From: Priapulus caudatus
Lineage: Eukaryota > Priapulida > Priapulimorpha > Priapulimorphida > Priapulidae
Reading direction: 5' to 3'
Length of the DNA stretch: 21,636 bases
Assembly: GCF_000485595.1 (NCBI RefSeq)
Contig: NW_014577222.1
Coordinates: 150,318-171,953, forward strand
Part shown: in pieces, positions 10,339-19,265 of the stretch
Layout of the letters: each line of letters starts with the position of its first letter
Numbering within the stretch: position 1 is the first letter of the stretch
Notes under the pieces: generated by a model
Told to the model about the DNA's origin: nothing
Database searches by the model: none
The model's input: the letters and a program-made list of their open reading frames with translations, nothing else
Program-made: the position numbers and the translations under genes

Positions 10339-11640
10339 CTGTTATCTGGCATTAGCCGTCTTGCGCCGTGGCGCTCATGCGCGGTGCGCGTGCGTACAAC
10401 GCGTGTATCCGTCTGCGCTGGGCATGTGCGTGATGGCGCATGCGTTGTGCTGTGCCGTGTGTGTGTGTTTGTGGCGCATGCCTCCGCGGGTGCGTGTACG
10501 TGCATTTGCCATTTGTGGTTGTGTGTGTGTTGCTTAATATGATATATATTACGTAGGACAGGAGAATTAATGCCCGCATCAGAGGCTTATATCAATAAAC
10601 TCGCGCTGATTGTGTCATATTTACTGATGCTTCGGGACGGGCAGCGAAACAAGTTTTGTCGACAGCATCCTGAGGCATCAGCGATGGAAATTGAAAATGA
10701 AAAAACTCTTCCTAGAGTGTAGACACACAACCACATACGCATTGCAACATATCATCACACATGTCTACAACGCGAAACTCTCATGTTAATGCACGACGCA
10801 CGCACACAATAGCCAGACACGCACACGCCGACGTCATCGTGGCCGCGCCAAAGCACGCACACACGTCTTACATACGCAGCATTACGCGACAGACAATCAT
10901 TGCCAACCATTGCCAAAAGCACGCATGCACGCCACATACGCGCACACACCGACGTACAATCATGCACGACGACCAAAGAAGCACGCATACACGTCCACAT
11001 ACGCCCAAACCCACGTACAAACTTGCACACGCCAAAGCACGCATACGGCGTCACAATAACGCACGTCACGAAATGCGCTGAACGCACGCGCGCGTTGCGT
11101 ACGCATGTACGAGCATACACGCGCTCGAACGCGTCAGCGCTATGGACTTCGTATGTGATTTCGACATATGATGGTACAGAAGCCTGTCTCCGCGCAGGCA
11201 GCCGGATGGGCTAATTCGTTCACTATCGGTCTCAACCGTAGGCGAACAACGGACCGGGAGATTTTTCTGCGCCCACGCACAATTGCGCGCCAAATTCGCT
11301 CCTCGATTTCAATGCAGCGAAATTGTGCGGATTCGCGGACCGCGTCTAAAACGGCGTCGCCACACGGAAGACGACCGGAAACGTCACCAAGACACGCATC
11401 GGGAGGCTTCACGCATCGCCCTCGCGCTTCTGGTCTAGAGGCGACGACTCGCCCTAGGTCGCTGTAGACGAGATGCGATTTTACCAGTTCAGGGGCAGGG
11501 CTGCATAATACCTGCTGACAGCATGCAGCGAAGAATCTCGGCGCGCGCGCAATTGAAGCAGCGTGTTGACGTGAGTCCATGATGTCGTTCAACGCGCGCG
11601 GTGGAGTAGGGGCAGGTGCTGGGGTGCGGGATGGGGCATG
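10339..11640 (+). repeat. Duplicated segment, copy A (direct repeat of 17920-19115)
   Basis: Collinear matches to copy B run throughout. Both contain GCATTAGC near the left edge, then ACAGGAGAATTAATGCCCG, AAGTTTTGTCGACA, CCTAGAGTGTAGACACAC, CTCATGTTAATGCACG, ACAGAAGCCTGTCTC, ACACGCATCGGGAG and TTCTGGTCTAGAGGCGACGA in the same order and orientation. Copy A is about 100 bp longer. Most differences are 1-3 bp insertions or deletions, and the 56-bp tandem repeat that is clean in copy B is scrambled here (about 10829-11066). The 237-codon minus frame at 11140-11853 is not maintained in copy B, so I do not call it a gene. Confidence 0.93.
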
Positions 11641-11643
11641 GGA

Positions 11644-11832
11644 GTAGGGTGGGGTGGTGTAGCGGATGGGGTGGAGTGAAGTGGGGTGGGGTTGGGATGG
11701 GGTGGGGTAGCGGGTGTGGTGGGTGGGTGTGTTTGGGATGGTAGGTGGATTGGGGTGGAGATGGGTAAGGGTAGGGTGGGTGGGGTGGGGTGTTTGGGGT
11801 AGGGTGGGATGGGGTGAATGGGGGGGGGGTAG
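11644..11832 (+). repeat. G-rich GGGGT/GGTGG tract
   Basis: Irregular GGGGT-type units dominate this 190-bp stretch, with many runs of three or more G on the + strand and a 10-G run near 11820-11829. Intramolecular G-quadruplex formation is plausible. The tract separates the conserved part of copy A from the TG tract; copy B lacks it. Confidence 0.85.
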
Positions 11833-11865
11833 GTTCACATTGGAGGCCGCCACGGTGTCGGTTTT

Positions 11866-12270
11866 GTTGTTGGTGTGTGTGTGGTGTGTGTGTGTGTGTC
11901 GTGTGTGTAGTTTGTGCTGGCTGCGTATGGTGTCGTGGTGTTGTGTGTGGTGTGGTGTGTGTCCGAAGTGTGCTGTGCTGTGCCGCGTTCGCTGTCGTTG
12001 TGTGCTGGTGTGTGTGTCGTTGTTGGGGTGGTGCTGTCGTGGTGTGTGTGTTTGTGTTTGGTTTGTGTTTGTTTGGTAGTTTGTGTAGTGTTGTGTGTGT
12101 GCTTGTGTGTGTGTTTTTGTGTTTGTGGTATGTGTGTGTACTGTGTGTGTAGTGTGTGTTGTGTGTTGTGTGTGGTGTGTGTGTGTGGTGTGAGTGTGTG
12201 TGTGGTGTGTGTGTGTGTGTGTGTGTGATGTGTGGTGTGTCGTGTCGTGGTGTGTGGTGTGTGTGTTGTG

Positions 12271-12309
<39 letters not shown>

Positions 12310-12329
12310 GCATGTGTGTGTGTGTTGCA
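11866..12329. repeat. Long imperfect TG-rich tract
   Basis: About 460 bp of TGTGTG with frequent extra T, G and C, ending in a regular TG run (about 12278-12305). The equivalent tract next to copy B (19120-19166) is only about 45 bp. Cys-Val frames on + and His-Thr frames on - are repeat translations, including the 299-codon minus frame at 11489-12388. Confidence 0.9.
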
Positions 12330-12460
12330 GATACGCGTACGAATGCTATCAGCAATGGACACACGGGGAATTTCTCTTGTTTACACAAAATCGATCACGC
12401 ACACTATCCGCCAATTGCACCAACCGTTATACCGTCCCCGCACATGACACACGCCACGCC
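12330..12460. other. Short unique spacer, no gene recognised
   Basis: Non-repetitive sequence between the TG tract and a CACG-rich patch. No supported feature. Confidence 0.5.
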
Positions 12461-12550
12461 ACACATATCGCGCGCACACACGCACGCACACATGCGCCGC
12501 ACACACACGCAATTACACGCACGCACATAGGCACGCACGCGCGCACGCTG
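12461..12550. repeat. CACG/CA-rich imperfect microsatellite
   Basis: About 90 bp of CACACG and GCACGC units, similar in type to 7896-8096. Confidence 0.85.
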
Positions 12551-13077
12551 TTTCTCCGCCCTGTCGCGTGCTGCCTGCGAGATTAAACTTCTTGATATCG
12601 CGTCTCTTAGAAATTAACATAATCTCTGATGTAGGCAGCGTCAATCAATCACACCTCGGGCTTGATTTGCGGAAGTGCTGCAGTCGCAAACGCGCTTGCT
12701 TCAGGTACGAGCTTTGCGGCATTTCCTATTTCGCAATCGTCGTTCACATTGGCAGAATTTCTGCGCCCGAATTTCCGCTGCCCGCGCTTTGAGTCGTTGT
12801 CTTTTGCCGCCAGGACAGCTTCGACACGTGTTGCAATCCAAACGAGCAGCAGCACTTCCGCTTTTCGCTTACCTGCGCGCCCGTCCGCGATAGCCGTAAA
12901 ACGATGAGTGAGGCGCGTTTATTATGAATTATTTAGCGACAGGATCACAACTTGGCAATAAAACAGATTAGACCTTACATGTTTACGCCGAGCATGGTGC
13001 GGATGTTTGTGTTCGCTCTGAATGCTACGAATTAGAAGCACGAATATAATCGAGGAATCGTCGATGGACAGCGATAG
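12551..13077. other. Unique GC-moderate block open in several frames; exon possible but unproven
   Basis: Between about 12649 and 12907 the sequence is not a simple repeat yet is open in three frames (minus 12649-12855; plus 12662-12907 and 12675-12893). The minus frame ends in a stop after residues LPQIKPEV. Upstream of it on the minus strand is a donor-like CAG|GTAAGC at 12875-12867. I recognise no protein family, and frames on opposite strands cannot both be real. It may be an exon, a 5' untranslated/CpG-rich region, or chance. Confidence 0.3.
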
Positions 13078-13338
13078 GTAAAATAGAAGAAGAAGAAGAC
13101 GAGAGGCAGATGCAGCGGAGGAGAGAGAGGAAGAGAGGAGGCATAGAGGAGAGAGAGAGAGCGAACCGAGAGCAGAAGTGGAAGAAAGATAGAGATAGCA
13201 GAGTAGAAGAAGAGAGAGCAGACGACAGAGACGCGTGAGAGAGAGAAGAGGAGGGAGAGGAGGAGAAGAGAGAGAGATGAGAGCAGGAAGAGAGATGAAG
13301 CGAAGAAGAGAAGAGAGAGGACGAGAGAGGAGATAAAG
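13078..13338. repeat. Irregular polypurine (GA-rich) tract
   Basis: About 260 bp of GAGAG, GAAGAAG and GCAGA units with no clean period. Leu-Ser frames on the minus strand are repeat translations. Confidence 0.88.
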
Positions 13339-13369
13339 CGAAAATAGCACCTTCTACTTAAGCAATACC

Positions 13370-13620
13370 TGCATGCATGCGTGGCGTGCCATGAAGACTG
13401 CATTTCTTCTCGGAGTGGCGGCGCGATGCATGTGTATGTTGCACGGTGTGCATGCGTGTGTGCACCTTATGTGTCCGGCCGAGCGAGCGGTGTGCGGCGT
13501 GGAGTGCGTGCGGGATCCGTGTGTTGTGCCGGTTTGCGTGTGTGTGTGGGTGGCTGTGTGTGCCTGTATTGCTGCTGCTGGGTGAACCTTAGGTGTTGTG
13601 GCGTGCATGCGTGTTCGTGC
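13370..13620. repeat. TG/GC-rich low-complexity sequence
   Basis: Irregular GTGTG, GCGTG and TGCATG units, less regular than the true TG tracts, with short unique patches. The frames here (13354-13689) have no recognisable content. Confidence 0.65.
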
Positions 13621-13785
13621 CTGGTGGTTTTTTCCCCCGCCTGTTTAATGCGGCCAAATTTTGCCATGTCGGAAAATGCGAAAATCTAGGGAAACTGTCG
13701 TTGCGCTGGAAGGATTTAGACACTTTCTAGCGCTGGGAAACAGGCTGTTTCTTGAAAATTCGGCGTCCAGCCAGAATTGGCGTGA
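13621..13785. other. Short unique spacer
   Basis: Non-repetitive sequence with no supported feature. Confidence 0.5.
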
Positions 13786-14028
13786 GAGACGCAGAGAAGG
13801 AGGAGGGAGGAGAGAGAAGGAAATTTGAAGAATAGGGAGGACAATTGATAGATTAGAATAAGGATGAAGATTAGATAGATAGATAGATAGAGTAGCATAG
13901 ATTAGATAGATAACTAGATAGATTAGATAGAAAAAGATAAAGATAGATAGATAGAGAGATAGAGAGAGAGATATATATATATGATATATATATAATAATA
14001 ATATATATATAATATAGTAATAGCGATA

Positions 14029-14062
<34 letters not shown>

Positions 14063-14170
14063 CAGATAGATAGATAGATATAGATAGGACAGATAGATAG
14101 ACTAAGACAGGACAGACAGACAGACAGATAGATAGATGATAAGATAGATGAAGATTAGACATGGGGAGTA
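13786..14170. repeat. TAGA (GATA-type) tetranucleotide array with TA-rich interior
   Basis: A GA-rich lead (13790-13850) is followed by TAGA units from about 13863 to 14160. These are interrupted by a TA-rich stretch at 13969-14015 and by GACA variants near 14110-14128. The array is imperfect, with phase shifts of one or two bases. Confidence 0.92.
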
Positions 14171-14235
14171 AGCTGGGAGGTAGCGAGATAAACAAGAAGA
14201 GAGAGAAAAGAGACAGAGACGGAAGAAGAGTAAAT

Positions 14236-14640
14236 ATTATTAAATGCGTATATATACTATATAATACATTATAAATAATATATATTAATAGTTATATATA
14301 TATAAGAGAGAGAGAGAGAAAGAGAGAGATGAGAGCCGCCGCGTGCGAGAAGAGAGAGAGAGAGGGCGGGAGAACGAAGAGAGAGAGAAAAGAGCAAGAC
14401 AGCGAGAGAGAAGGAGAGAGAGAACGAGAGAAGAGAAGAGCAAGAGAAGCGAGAGAAAGAGAGAAGAAAGAGAGAGTAGAAAAAGAGAGCAGAGAGAGAG
14501 GAGAAGAGAAGAGAGAGCAAGAGAAAAGAGAGAGAGAGAGAGAAGAGAGACGGAGAGAAAGAGAGAGAGGAGCAGAGGAGATTGCGCGTCAGCCGGACAG
14601 CGATGAGGAGCAGAGCAGAGAGAGAGGACGACTTCAGCTG
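14236..14640. repeat. TA-rich stretch followed by a long irregular polypurine tract
   Basis: 14236-14303 is almost pure A+T with TATATA runs. It passes directly into AGAGAG at 14303-14330 and, after a short GCCGCCGCGTGCG break, into about 300 bp of irregular GA sequence. This is another TA/GA compound tract. Confidence 0.9.
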
Positions 14641-15032
14641 AGCAGCATGGCATTATGACCTGTAATTACTGCACGTCACAGCCTCGATTGCCCCGCTTTA
14701 CCGTTTTCACTGACACTTAATCATGGTTTACCGCAAGATGGCGTGGTTAGCATCCCACTTCCGGCTCCGCTTGCGCGCGCTTCGTGCGACCCGTGTTTCG
14801 AATGTTTCTTCTACGGAAACGTATCATTCTCGTTTCTCGTCTACGTGCGGCTAAATAACATATACTCATGCTGCGCGCTTGTCCTCTTGCCGAGAGCAAT
14901 GCCTTATAAAATTGATGCGAATTCGTTGATACATGTTCGTCACGGGGGTGGGGTGGCTTTCTCATTATGCCAGATTCATCCAGAATTTTAAAACGATGGC
15001 TCGCCGTAGGCTATTATTTACAGTCTCGGTAA
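14641..15032. other. Unique spacer, no gene recognised
   Basis: Single-copy sequence between repeat tracts. Frames of 72-82 codons on both strands (14743-14991 and 14747-14965) overlap and neither is recognisable. Confidence 0.5.
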
Positions 15033-15127
15033 GTGTGTGTGTGTGTTGTGTGTCGTTGTGCTGGTGGTGTGTGGTGTGCTGCTGATAGTGCTGTGTCGTG
15101 TGTGGCGCGCGCGTGCGTCGTGGTGTG

Positions 15128-15194
<67 letters not shown>

Positions 15195-15236
15195 GTGCGT
15201 ATGTTTGTGTGTGTGCGCGCGCGCGCGTGTGTGCAC
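15033..15236. repeat. TG microsatellite
   Basis: An imperfect TG/TGC tract containing regular runs at 15123-15142 and 15144-15189 (23 TG units), ending in GCGCGCGCGTGTG. Frames on either strand are repeat translations. Confidence 0.95.
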
Positions 15237-15605
15237 GCCATATCGCAAACCGGGATTTATTCAAAGTATATTATTCTCGCACCGTGTGTGTTTTACATGA
15301 TTTCAATAGCGACTGCCGCGTAATTCGTGACCATGTTAATTCGTAGAGACAAGCTATTGATCAATGGCGCCGCATCGAGAGACGACCGATATGTCAGCAG
15401 TTATGTTTGACAGTAATATGTTAATGTTATCTCCGCGCGGATGTGTGGTGTAGGGTCTATACGAGCGACGTTGTTCATCGCGCATACATAACCATGACTC
15501 TTAAGAGCTTTTGAAAACAATTTTTTAGTCTAATTCTCATTGAAATGCCCGTAGTTTTGACTCTTCGACACTTTTGATATACATTAGAGTTTTTTTGTGA
15601 TGGTT
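15237..15605. other. Unique spacer, no gene recognised
   Basis: AT-rich single-copy sequence with no supported gene, RNA or repeat. Confidence 0.55.
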
Positions 15606-16225
15606 AGCGGGTTTGGGGTTAGGGTTAGGGTTAGGGTTGGCCTTAGGGGAAGCGCTGCGGTCAGGGCCATGGTAAGGGTTAAGGTTAAGATTGGGGTTAG
15701 CGGTAAGATTAATTTTAGTGTTAGTGTTAGCGTTACTGTTGGGATTAAGGATAAGAATAGCGCTAGAGTTAGGGCCGTGGTTAGGGTTAGTGTTAGAGTT
15801 AGGGTTAGGCTTAGGGCTAGGTTTAGGAATAAGGTTAGCATTGGGTTATGGTAAGGGTTAGGGTAATGCTCAGGGTTAGGGTCAGGGTTACAGTTACGGT
15901 TAGAGTTCGGGTTAGAGTTGGAATTATTACTAGAGTTAGGGTTCATGTTAGATTTAGGATCATGGTTAGGGTTAGGCTTATGTTTACGGTTAGGGTTAAA
16001 GCTAGGATTAGGGTTAGGGTTAGGGTTAAGGCTAGGATTAGGGTTAGGGTTAAGGTTAGGGTTAGGGTTTAGGCTAGGATTATGGTTAGGGTTAGGGTTA
16101 AATTGAAGGTTATGATCAAGGTTCGGGTTAGGGTTATATTATAATCATGCTTAACATCAAGCAGCTTATTATTATTAGATAAGATTACGATTAGAGTGCC
16201 TGGCTTAAGTTTCATGTTTAGGGTT
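15606..16225 (+). repeat. Degenerate interstitial telomere-like (TTAGGG)n tract
   Basis: About 600 bp built from TTAGGG and its point variants (GTTAGC, GTTAAG, GTTACG, GGATTA, GTTAGAG). The longest perfect stretches are only about three units (for example 15619-15636 and 16009-16026). The G-rich strand is + throughout. TTAGGG is the common animal telomere unit. A tract this degenerate, with unique or simple-repeat DNA on both sides, is an old interstitial or subtelomeric remnant, not a functional end. The Val-Arg open frames through it are artefacts. Confidence 0.9.
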
Positions 16226-16600
16226 ACATTTCAACTGGGGTTCCGCTAGTCGATAGCAGATCGCATCTGCAAGGAATCGAACATATGAGATATCTGTCCG
16301 TAGATCGATCGATCACGGCTGCCCACGTCAGATTCACCGTACGGACGTCTGACAGATGCACGCGCAGACGACCCGCCCTGCTCCGAGGCTCGGTCGCGCA
16401 GCCGACGAGAGTAAATGTTTGCATGAAAACACGTCAATGATGGAGATTAATCCGCCAGCAGCGAGACTCCGCCTGAAGATTGGCGCGATCGTGAAAGAAG
16501 CGGACATGTCGTCGTTGATTAATGCCGCAGCCATGCCCGCTACGCCGACCTTCAACAAACGTCGGGCGTCTGCGACGAAGATTGGTCGGCGTCGTGTGTT
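16226..16600. other. Unique GC-richer spacer with nested inverted repeats
   Basis: No recognised gene. Within 16263-16359 there are outer arms GCATCTG/CAGATGC (16263-16269 and 16353-16359) and pairs GTCCGTA/TACGGAC (16296-16302 and 16340-16346) and GTCAGA/TCTGAC (16327-16332 and 16348-16353). The last two pairs compete for overlapping sequence. An open frame at 16356-16847 runs on into the pyrimidine tract and is unsupported. Confidence 0.4.
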
Positions 16601-16603
16601 CGT

Positions 16604-16800
16604 CTTCTACTCCTCTCCCTCCTTCTCCTTCTTCTCGTCGTTATCCCCCCTCTCATCCTTTTTCGCCTCTACCTTTCCTCCTCCTCATCCTCCTCTCCTT
16701 TACATCATTTCCCTCCTCCGTCTTTCTCCTTGTCCTCCTTCCCCTCCTCCTCCTTTCCCGCTACCCTCCACCTCCTCTTCATTCTTATTCTGCTGCTTTG
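16604..16800. repeat. Polypyrimidine (CCT/CTT) tract
   Basis: About 200 bp of irregular CTCCT, CCTCCTCCT and TTCTCC sequence, the opposite strand bias to the GA tracts at 8868 and 13078. Frames here encode Ser/Pro/Phe/Leu-rich repeats only. Confidence 0.88.
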
Positions 16801-17205
16801 TAAGCGCCATGCATGCACGGAGACTGTGGGGGTGCGCGGTCGCATAGTCAGCCAGACGAGTTCAAAAAGCTCGCCATAACTCAATCCGAGCGACGCATCT
16901 ATCAATTGCTGTCCTCCGTTTGCCGTTGCGATAGTCCGCCTGTGTGGCTAGGCATCGCGGTGCGCGTCAATGGCAGGCGGATTGATGAAAGAGCAAAAAA
17001 AGCCGTCTCTTCCCGCGACTGCGCAACAGACTTTTCTTCTTTCTTCCGTTTCGTGCAAGCGAGATGAGAGAACGTTCCGTCTTTGCCGCGCCAGCGTAAA
17101 GGAGAACTTCCTTTCCTTCCGGAGCCTGTCCGAATTTAATCTTCCTTTCACACCTACCTGTCTCGCGTAAAAGAAATCTTCGTTTCCCCGGTGCCTACGT
17201 GGCGG
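16801..17205. other. Unique spacer, no gene recognised
   Basis: Non-repetitive and GC-moderate. A plus frame at 16813-17067 and overlapping frames on both strands are open, without recognisable domains. Confidence 0.5.
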
Positions 17206-17210
17206 GATCG

Positions 17211-17452
17211 TTTGCTCGCTCTCTCGCTCACTCTATCGCTCGCTCTCTCGCTCCATCTCTTGCTCCATCTCTCGCTCGCTCTCTCGCTCCCTATGTTGCT
17301 CCCTCTCTCGCTAGCTCTATTGCTCGCTCTCCCGCCCCATCTCTCGCTCACTCTCTCGCTTTCTCGCTCACTCTATCGCTCGCTCTCTCGCTCCCTCTCT
17401 TGCTCGCTCTCTCGCTCCCTCTCTCGCTCCCTCTCTCGCTCGCTTTCTCGCG
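17211..17452. repeat. CTCTCGCTCGCT-type minisatellite
   Basis: About 240 bp of a unit near 12 bp (CTCTCGCTCGCT and variants CTCC, CTCA, TTGCTC, TATCGCTC). A longer sub-block beginning TCGCTCACTCTATCGCTCGC recurs at 17224 and 17364, 140 bp apart, pointing to a higher-order duplication. Two frames stay open for about 100 codons (Leu-Ser and Ala-Arg-Ser) because the unit is a multiple of three. Confidence 0.92.
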
Positions 17453-17640
17453 GGGCCCTGTGGCGGTTTACTCGTTGCGTGTGTCTGCGATTTCGTAACT
17501 GGATCTAAGCTGCGGTCACTTACTCCGAAAGAGCGAAGACTAATATTAATCTCGATTCGAGAGGGATTATGAGCGGAGAAACGTCAACACCACGTCGCCT
17601 GAGAGCCACGGCCCATGTCTTCTCTATACACGTTAGGTAT
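17453..17640. other. Short unique spacer
   Basis: Non-repetitive sequence, no supported feature. Confidence 0.5.
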
Positions 17641-17749
17641 CTCCTCCCTCTCTCTCCCCTCTTTCTCCCCCGTCTTTCTCTGTTTCTCTCTCTCTCTCTT
17701 GCTTTTCGTTTCTTGCTCACTCTCCCAATCTCTCTTTATCTCTCTCTTT

Positions 17750-17835
<86 letters not shown>

Positions 17836-17836
17836 G
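17641..17836. repeat. Pyrimidine tract ending in (CT)32 then TA run
   Basis: Irregular CTCTC sequence from 17641 leads to an uninterrupted CT run at 17754-17817, followed directly by TATATA to 17835. It is a compound CT/TA microsatellite. Confidence 0.95.
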
Positions 17837-17919
17837 TGTGCGTGGCCAATAATTGCTGCGTTTCTATCTATCGCCTTAGTCAGGGAATATTGCTAAAATC
17901 TGGGAATAAATTCCTAGAA

Positions 17920-19115
17920 TGTTTCTGCATTAGCGTCTGCGCGTGCGCTCATGCGCGTGGCGCGTGCGTACACGCGTGTATGTTTGCGTGGGCATGTGCG
18001 TATGCGCATGCGTGTGCGTGTGTGTGTGTTTGTGCGCATGCTCGCGGGTGCGTGTACGTGCATTTGCATTTGTGCGTGTGTGTGTGTTGCTATATGTATA
18101 TATTACGTAGACAGGAGAATTAATGCCCGTCATCAGAGGCTTATATCAATAACTCCCTGATTGTGTCTATACTGATGCTCGGGACTGGCAAGCGAACAAG
18201 TTTTGTCGACATGCATCCTGAGTGCTACGATGGAAAATTGAAAATGAAAAAAACTCTCCTAGAGTGTAGACACACACACATACGCATGCATACATTCACA
18301 CATGTCTACAAACGCGAACTCTCATGTTAATGCACGGACGCACGCACACATAGCCAGACACGCACACGCCGACGTACAATCGTGCACGCGCCAAAGCACG
18401 CACACACGTCTACATACGCACATACCGACGTACAATCATGCACATGCCAAAGCACGCATGCACGTCCACATACGCACACACCGACGTACAATCATGCACA
18501 CGCCAAAGCACGCATACACGTCCACATACGCCCACACACCCACGTACAAACATGCACACGCCAAAGCACGCATACGCGTCCACATACGCACGCACGAATG
18601 CGCTGACGCACGCGCGTGCGTACGCATGTACGGACGCATACACGCGCTCAACGCGTCAGCGCTAATGACTCGTAATGATTCGACTATGAATGGGTACAGA
18701 AGCCTGTCTCCCGCGCAGCAGCCGGATGGCTAATTTCGTTCACCGCGTCTCACGAGCGGAACAACGACCGGGAGATTTTCTGGCCCCACGCACAATGCCC
18801 GCCAAATTCGCTCTCGTATTTAATGCAGCGAAATTGTCGCGGATTCGCTGACCGCGTCTAACGCGTCGCCACACGAAGACGACGAGAACGCACCAGACAC
18901 GCATCGGGAGCTTCACCATCGCCTCGCCGCGTTCTGGTCTAGAGGCGACGACTCTGCCTCTAGGTCGCTAGACGAGATGCGATTTTACAGTTCAGTGCAG
19001 GCTGCATATACCTGCGACACGATGCACGATAGAATCTCGCGCGCGCGCATTGAAGCCAGGCGGTGCGTGAGAATCACATGATGTCGTCACGCCGCGGGGT
19101 GGAGGTAGGGGCATG
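17920..19115 (+). repeat. Duplicated segment, copy B (direct repeat of 10339-11640)
   Basis: Same order and orientation of shared blocks as copy A, beginning near TTTCTGCATTAGC and ending near GGTGGAGGTAGGGGCATGGG. The copies lie about 7.6 kb apart. Copy B is shorter, its 56-bp tandem repeat is regular, and its internal simple repeats are cleaner, so it is probably closer to the true sequence. The 143-codon plus frame at 18302-18733 crosses the tandem repeat and is not conserved in copy A. Confidence 0.93.
18371..18595 (+). repeat. 56-bp tandem repeat, about four copies
   Basis: Units start at 18371, 18427, 18483 and 18541 (spacing 56, 56, 58). Each begins GACGTACAATC or CACGTACAAAC, continues with GCCAAAGCACGC, and ends TCCACATACGC or similar. 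Because 56 is not a multiple of three, a protein frame would shift in every unit, which argues against coding. Confidence 0.92.
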
Positions 19116-19119
19116 GGTG

Positions 19120-19166
19120 GTGTGTGTGTGTGTGTGTGTGTGGTGTGTGTGTTGTGTGTGTGTGCG
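19120..19166. repeat. TG microsatellite beside copy B
   Basis: A short TG tract in the same relative place as the much longer TG-rich tract beside copy A (11866-12329). Confidence 0.9.
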
Positions 19167-19230
19167 GGCTACCGATACGTATGCGTACGTTGTTTACCAG
19201 CGAAGTCCGTCCGCTCAAGTTACATGGATT
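19167..19230. other. Short unique stretch between TG tract and CCAT array
   Basis: No supported feature. It has only a faint resemblance (GATACG...CGTACG) to the sequence following the TG tract of copy A, so the duplication may or may not extend past the TG tract. Confidence 0.4.
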
Positions 19231-19265
19231 CTTAAAATTCCATTCTTTTACTCTTTTAACAAATT

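Noticed and set aside
11140-11853. 237-codon minus-strand open frame in copy A
   Set aside because: The homologous part of copy B is broken by indels, the first third is G-rich repeat translated as Pro/His/Thr, and the copy A sequence itself is suspected to be noisy.
11489-12388. 299-codon minus-strand frame rich in His and Thr
   Set aside because: It is a translation of the TG-rich and GGGGT tracts.
15597-16106. Val-Arg and Gly-Leu open frames over the telomere-like tract
   Set aside because: TTAGGG is six bases long, so a frame without stops persists by repetition alone.
16263-16359. Minus-strand tRNA candidate with a B-box-like GTTCGATTCC and 7-bp closing arms
   Set aside because: The T-stem does not pair, the length of 97 nt does not fit, and no A box or anticodon arm is recognisable.
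18371-18595. CRISPR-like repeat-spacer pattern in the 56-bp tandem array
   Set aside because: Units are contiguous and homologous along their whole length, without unique spacers, and the DNA is eukaryotic.
18302-18733. 143-codon frame across the 56-bp repeat
   Set aside because: The unit length is not a multiple of three, so each unit is read in a different frame, and copy A does not keep the frame.
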